Assembly: GCA_946886325.1 (NCBI GenBank)
Contig: CAMPIK010000068.1
Coordinates: 1 to 9,396 of the forward strand
Length of the DNA stretch: 9,396 nt
Reading direction: 5' to 3'
Source of the DNA: an uncultured Shinella sp.
Lineage (GTDB): Bacteria; Pseudomonadota; Alphaproteobacteria; Rhizobiales; Rhizobiaceae
Shown here: piece by piece, positions 7,269 to 9,396 of the stretch
Layout: the number at the start of each line of letters is the position of its first letter
How positions within the stretch are numbered: the stretch's first letter is position 1
The notes under the pieces: model-generated
What the model saw: only the letters and a program-made list of their open reading frames with translations
Database searches by the model: none
What the model was told of the DNA's origin: nothing
Program-made: the position numbers and the translations under genes

Positions 7269-7805
7269 TCAGGATTCGACCGCCGAATCCCGTTTGCCGG
7301 AGACGATCGCGGCAATGTCCGATCCCTCGCCACGGCGATCCGTCGTCAGTTCCGCCAGCAGCAGCCGGCCGGCCGCAACGCGCGCGAAGGCGAAGGTGAC
7401 GGCCTTGCGCGTCGGCGCGGCAAGCCGATGCTCCGGCGCCTCGCGCAGCATATGGCCCTCGTAGCCGTCCGAGAGGATCAGCCCGCAGTCCTCGGGAAAG
7501 ATGTCGAGCGGCACGCCCTTGTGCGTGGCGAAGAACAGCCGGTCGCAATGGCGGCGATAGTCCGGCCATTTGCGGTCGACCCTGAAGTCCTCGATCGACG
7601 TCTTGATCTCGACGATCCAGATCTCGCCCTTGGCCGACAGGCTGATGAGGTCGGCGCGCCGGCCGCTCGCAAGCGTCAGTTCCGGCAGCACGGCATGGCT
7701 CAGTTCCGACAGCAGCCGCTGCACCCCGCGCCGCACCATCATGGCGCGCTCCGACTGGCGGCCATCGACAAGCGGGCTGTCATTGTGGAGCGATACGATC
7801 GTCAT
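7269..7805 (-). CDS. mmcB: MmcB family DNA repair protein
   Basis: A 178-residue protein of the MmcB family (formerly a domain of unknown function), found mainly in alphaproteobacteria. In Caulobacter, mmcB is an SOS-regulated gene that contributes to mitomycin C resistance. The layout fits a PD-(D/E)XK-type nuclease core: Glu42, then Asp52 in SGRRADLISL, then the E-I-K triad (66-68) in WIVEIKTS, followed by the conserved FRVDRKWPDYRRHCDRLFFA region (74-93). Catalysis is inferred, not shown. The start is well supported: on the minus strand AGGAG lies five bases before the ATG (7811-7815). I looked in the upstream spacer for the alphaproteobacterial LexA box GTTC-N7-GTTC and did not see one, so SOS control is not evident here. 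It converges on actR with one base between the stop codons. Confidence 0.85.
   Translation of the reverse strand: MTIVSLHNDSPLVDGRQSERAMMVRRGVQRLLSELSHAVLPELTLASGRRADLISLSAKGEIWIVEIKTSIEDFRVDRKWPDYRRHCDRLFFATHKGVPLDIFPEDCGLILSDGYEGHMLREAPEHRLAAPTRKAVTFAFARVAAGRLLLAELTTDRRGEGSDIAAIVSGKRDSAVES
7272..7290 (+). terminator. candidate actR terminator inside the 3' end of mmcB
   Basis: GGATTCG (7272-7278) and CGAATCC (7284-7290) form a perfect 7-bp stem with a 5-base ACCGC loop, starting four bases after the actR stop codon. It is followed by CGTTTGCC, which has only a three-T run, so termination may be weak. The hairpin lies wholly within the last codons of mmcB on the opposite strand. Confidence 0.4.
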
Positions 7806-7875
7806 TGTCTCTCCTGCTTTCGAATCGCGCGCATGCAGGTGATTCTCCGCGTCGGGCCAAGCCTAGCCCGGAAGG

Positions 7876-7898
7876 CCCGGACGCTCAAATTGTCCGGG
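7876..7898. repeat. inverted repeat in the mmcB/L,D-transpeptidase divergent spacer
   Basis: CCCGGAC (7876-7882) and GTCCGGG (7892-7898) are perfect 7-base arms around a 9-base GCTCAAATT centre. The left arm overlaps the second copy of a short direct repeat GCCCGGA (7866-7872 and 7875-7881). It could be an RNA hairpin or a protein-binding dyad; nothing identifies the binder. Confidence 0.45.
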
Positions 7899-7903
7899 TG
7901 ACT

Positions 7904-7918
7904 GCCTGAAATTCAGGC
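7904..7918. repeat. near-perfect palindrome, possible operator
   Basis: GCCTGAA (7904-7910) and TTCAGGC (7912-7918) are complementary around a single A. The one-base centre favours a dimeric protein-binding site over an RNA hairpin, although a 5-bp stem with a 5-base loop is also possible. It lies 186 bases upstream of the L,D-transpeptidase start and 98 bases upstream of the mmcB start. Confidence 0.4.
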
Positions 7919-7963
7919 GTTTCACGCCCTAACGCCACCCCAAATGTTGCAAAAAAACAATCC

Positions 7964-7982
7964 GGCGGGAATTTGACCCGCC
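7964..7982. repeat. GC-rich inverted repeat upstream of the L,D-transpeptidase gene
   Basis: GGCGGG (7964-7969) and CCCGCC (7977-7982) flank a 7-base AATTTGA centre, just after an A-rich run at 7951-7957. It lies upstream of the candidate promoter elements at 8009-8044, so it could be a regulator site. On the minus strand it is followed by a T-rich run, so it may equally be a weak terminator for any leftward transcript. Confidence 0.35.
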
Positions 7983-8008
7983 ACAATCGCATGGCCCGGC
8001 GCGGAGCC

Positions 8009-8044
8009 TTGCATTGCTATCCCTGATCGCAAATAAACCATAAT
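8009..8044 (+). promoter_or_regulatory. candidate promoter of the L,D-transpeptidase gene
   Basis: CATAAT (8039-8044) is a five-of-six match to the -10 consensus. Upstream TTGCTA (8014-8019) is a four-of-six -35 match with a long 19-base spacer. An alternative pairing is TTGCAT (8009-8014) with AATAAA (8032-8037) at 17 bases. Both would give a short leader before ATG 8092. Confidence 0.3.
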
Positions 8045-8091
8045 CAGCGACGGCTCGCCGACGCCTCCTCATTCCTGACAAAGAGACACTC

Positions 8092-8748
8092 ATGCGCCTC
8101 CGCAATGCCCTCCTCCTGTGCGGCCTCGCAGGCTTTCTTGCGCTCGCCGGCTGCTCGACGACGCCGGTCACCGGCGAGAAGGTCGCCACCAACAAGATCT
8201 TCACATCCGAATATGGCGCCGTCACGGACAACGGCTATGCGCTGCCGTCGATCCCGATCAACCGCGTGAACGAGAAGTTCCACCGCCAGATCGTCGATTA
8301 CAAGACGGCCGAAAAGCCCGGCACGATCATCGTCAACACGCCGAACCGCTTCCTCTACTACGTGCTGCCCGGCGGCAAGGCCGTGCGCTACGGCATCGGC
8401 GTCGGCAAGCAGGGTTTTGCCTGGAAGGGCGAGGCCTATGTCGCCTGGAAGCAGGAATGGCCGATGTGGCATCCGCCGGAAGAGATGGCGGCGCGCAAGC
8501 CGGAAGTCGCGAAATATGTCAAGGAAGGCATGGGTCCCGGCCTCAGCAACCCGCTCGGCGCCCGCGCGCTCTACCTCTTCAACCAGAAGGGTCAGGACAC
8601 GCTGTTCCGCCTGCACGGCACGCCGGAATGGAACTCGATCGGCACGGCCGCCTCGTCGGGCTGCATCCGTCTGATGAACCAGGACATCATCGACCTCTAT
8701 AGCCGCGTCCGCCCCGGCAAGAGCGCCCGCGTCATCGTCCAGCAGTAG
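8092..8748 (+). CDS. L,D-transpeptidase (YkuD/ErfK family), predicted lipoprotein
   Basis: A 218-residue periplasmic L,D-transpeptidase. The N-terminus has a basic MRLR, a hydrophobic stretch and the lipobox LAGC (18-21), so Cys21 should be lipidated; Ser22 at position +2 predicts outer-membrane sorting. The YkuD domain spans about residues 76-217. Its catalytic region holds His175 in LHGTPEWN, and SSGCIRLMNQD (188-198) with nucleophile Cys191 and Arg193. The residue before Gly-Cys is Ser rather than the His of the textbook SHGC motif, a variant I know from alphaproteobacterial members. Such enzymes form 3-3 peptidoglycan cross-links or attach outer-membrane proteins to the wall. Which of these this one performs cannot be read here. 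ATG 8092 has AAAGAGA at 8080-8086, five bases upstream. It appears monocistronic, with its own promoter region and terminator. Confidence 0.92.
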   Translation: MRLRNALLLCGLAGFLALAGCSTTPVTGEKVATNKIFTSEYGAVTDNGYALPSIPINRVNEKFHRQIVDYKTAEKPGTIIVNTPNRFLYYVLPGGKAVRYGIGVGKQGFAWKGEAYVAWKQEWPMWHPPEEMAARKPEVAKYVKEGMGPGLSNPLGARALYLFNQKGQDTLFRLHGTPEWNSIGTAASSGCIRLMNQDIIDLYSRVRPGKSARVIVQQ

Positions 8749-8770
8749 GCACCCACACACCTGCCCACAT

Positions 8771-8802
8771 TGAAAACGCCGGGGTTCGCCCCGGCGTTTT
8801 CA
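8771..8802. terminator. strong symmetrical rho-independent terminator
   Basis: TGAAAACGCCGGGG (8771-8784) and CCCCGGCGTTTTCA (8789-8802) form a perfect 14-bp stem closed by a TTCG tetraloop, 23 bases after the L,D-transpeptidase stop codon. The A-tract and T-tract at the stem feet are symmetrical, so it can act in both directions: for the L,D-transpeptidase gene rightward and possibly for glcB read-through leftward. Confidence 0.88.
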
Positions 8803-8833
8803 GTTCTGGATCGGGCCGTTACCGCTTCAACTT

Positions 8834-8936
8834 CGTCAACCCTCGGCCTTGTGCCGAGGATCCGGTGCCGGTGCCTCCCTGAAACGTCTCGATAGCGACA
8901 GGTCGGCAGATCCTTGGCACAAGGCCAAGGATGACG
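8834..8936. repeat. RIME1-like intergenic palindromic element
   Basis: Two hairpin-forming palindromes lie in inverted orientation within 103 bp. The left stem is CCTCGGC (8841-8847) with GCCGAGG (8853-8859). The right stem is ATCCTTGGC (8910-8918) with GCCAAGGAT (8924-8932). Both cores share GGCCTTGTGCC or its complement, and both arms end outward in CGTCA or TGACG (8834-8838, 8932-8936). The reverse complement of the right arm aligns with the left arm with a few substitutions and one indel. This matches my knowledge of RIME1, a roughly 108-bp rhizobial intergenic mosaic element with two large palindromes. It does not encode protein and sits in the 241-bp spacer between the L,D-transpeptidase and glcB stop codons. 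Confidence 0.6.
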
Positions 8937-8989
8937 CCGCTGGTTGCCGTTTACCGTCTACAGCCATCAGGGTATGCAGACCGCGCCCG

Positions 8990-9396
8990 TCACGCCGCGC
9001 TCTTCGCCTTCAACTCCAGCCGACGGCGGTGCAGGACCGGCTCGGTATAGCCGTTCGGCTGTTCGCGGCCCTTGAGAACCAGATCGAGTGCCGCCTGGAA
9101 GGCGATCGAACCGTCGAAGTCGGCGGCCATTGGCCGATACGCCGGATCGCCGGCGTTCTGTCCATCGACGACGGCTGCCATCTTCTTCATCGTCTCGACG
9201 ACCTGTGCCTCCGTCACCACCCCGTGGTGCAGCCAGTTCGCCATGTGCTGGGCGGAGATGCGCAGCGTCGCGCGATCCTCCATCAGCCCGACATCGTTGA
9301 TGTCAGGCACCTTGGAGCAGCCGACGCCCTGGTCGACCCAACGCACGACATAGCCGAGGATGCCTTGCGCATTGTTGTCGAGTTCGCGCTGGATTT
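8990..9396 (-). CDS. glcB: malate synthase G (3' fragment)
   Basis: The last 134 residues of malate synthase G, which condenses glyoxylate and acetyl-CoA to malate in the glyoxylate/glycolate route; the 5' part lies beyond the right edge. The frame is open to the edge, so the GTG at 9346 is internal. Strong landmarks are [19 protein letters not shown] (fragment residues 5-23), [10 protein letters not shown] (23-32) and [11 protein letters not shown] (37-47). The Asp in MEDR (fragment residue 40, codon 9275-9277) corresponds to the catalytic base Asp631 of the E. coli enzyme, and the Cys in GVGCS to Cys617. [12 protein letters not shown] and [11 protein letters not shown] close the C-terminal domain. 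The tail after LHRRRLE is short and lysine/alanine rich (LKAKSAA). No dedicated terminator follows; the RIME1-like element and the symmetrical hairpin at 8771-8802 lie downstream. Confidence 0.96.
   Translation of the reverse strand, partial: IQRELDNNAQGILGYVVRWVDQGVGCSKVPDINDVGLMEDRATLRISAQHMANWLHHGVVTEAQVVETMKKMAAVVDGQNAGDPAYRPMAADFDGSIAFQAALDLVLKGREQPNGYTEPVLHRRRLELKAKSAA

Noticed and set aside
4853..7333. An 826-codon minus-strand open frame opposite hrpB, actS and actR
   Set aside because: It lies antisense to three genes with complete, motif-verified products, and its translation is low-complexity Arg/Gly/Asp-rich with no recognisable domain. Long antisense open frames are expected in GC-rich DNA with biased third positions.
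7428..7901. Plus-strand open frame of 157 codons opposite mmcB
   Set aside because: It has no ribosome-binding site and no recognisable domain, and it is antisense to a family-verified gene with a strong Shine-Dalgarno.
8937..8989. Search for a glcB terminator just after its stop codon
   Set aside because: No hairpin with a T-run was seen in these bases; the nearest candidates are the RIME1-like stems and the symmetrical terminator further left.
9072..9353. Plus-strand open frame of 93 codons opposite glcB
   Set aside because: The opposite strand encodes a highly conserved malate synthase G C-terminus including its catalytic Asp; the plus-strand translation is Ser/Arg-rich with no motif.

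Overview
The window is a GC-rich, tightly packed chromosomal segment. It most resembles the Rhizobiaceae (the Sinorhizobium/Ensifer, Rhizobium, Shinella, Agrobacterium group). The grounds are an ActS/ActR redox two-component pair with the full RegB-type signature, an MmcB-family repair protein restricted mainly to alphaproteobacteria, an alphaproteobacterial-style L,D-transpeptidase, and a RIME1-like pair of palindromes. No mobile element, CRISPR array, rRNA or tRNA was seen. The genus assignment is inference.

Layout. 1-2788 holds a YnjBCD-type ABC importer: the 3' end of the binding-protein gene, a fused 12-helix permease and a compact ATPase, with overlapping or abutting reading frames. The ATPase overlaps the next gene, hrpB (2785-5250), a DExH-box helicase, by ATGA. 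actS (5294-6595) follows 43 bp later on the same strand, then actR (6680-7267) after 84 bp that may carry its own promoter. mmcB lies on the minus strand (7805-7269) and converges on actR with one base between stop codons. A hairpin just past the actR stop sits inside the mmcB coding end. A 286-bp divergent spacer with three inverted repeats separates mmcB from a lipoprotein L,D-transpeptidase (8092-8748). That gene ends at a strong, perfectly symmetrical terminator (8771-8802). A 103-bp RIME1-like element (8834-8936) fills the next spacer, and the 3' end of glcB, malate synthase G, runs in from the right edge on the minus strand.

How the parts work together. The importer and hrpB look translationally coupled, though no functional link between them is known. 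ActS senses quinone and cysteine redox state and phosphorylates ActR, a Fis-type global regulator of energy, carbon and nitrogen metabolism and acid tolerance in relatives. The remaining genes (repair, envelope cross-linking, glyoxylate metabolism) are independent core functions. I see no convincing undescribed multi-gene system. The points most worth following up are the overlapped actR terminator, the palindrome cluster before the L,D-transpeptidase gene, and the importer-helicase coupling.
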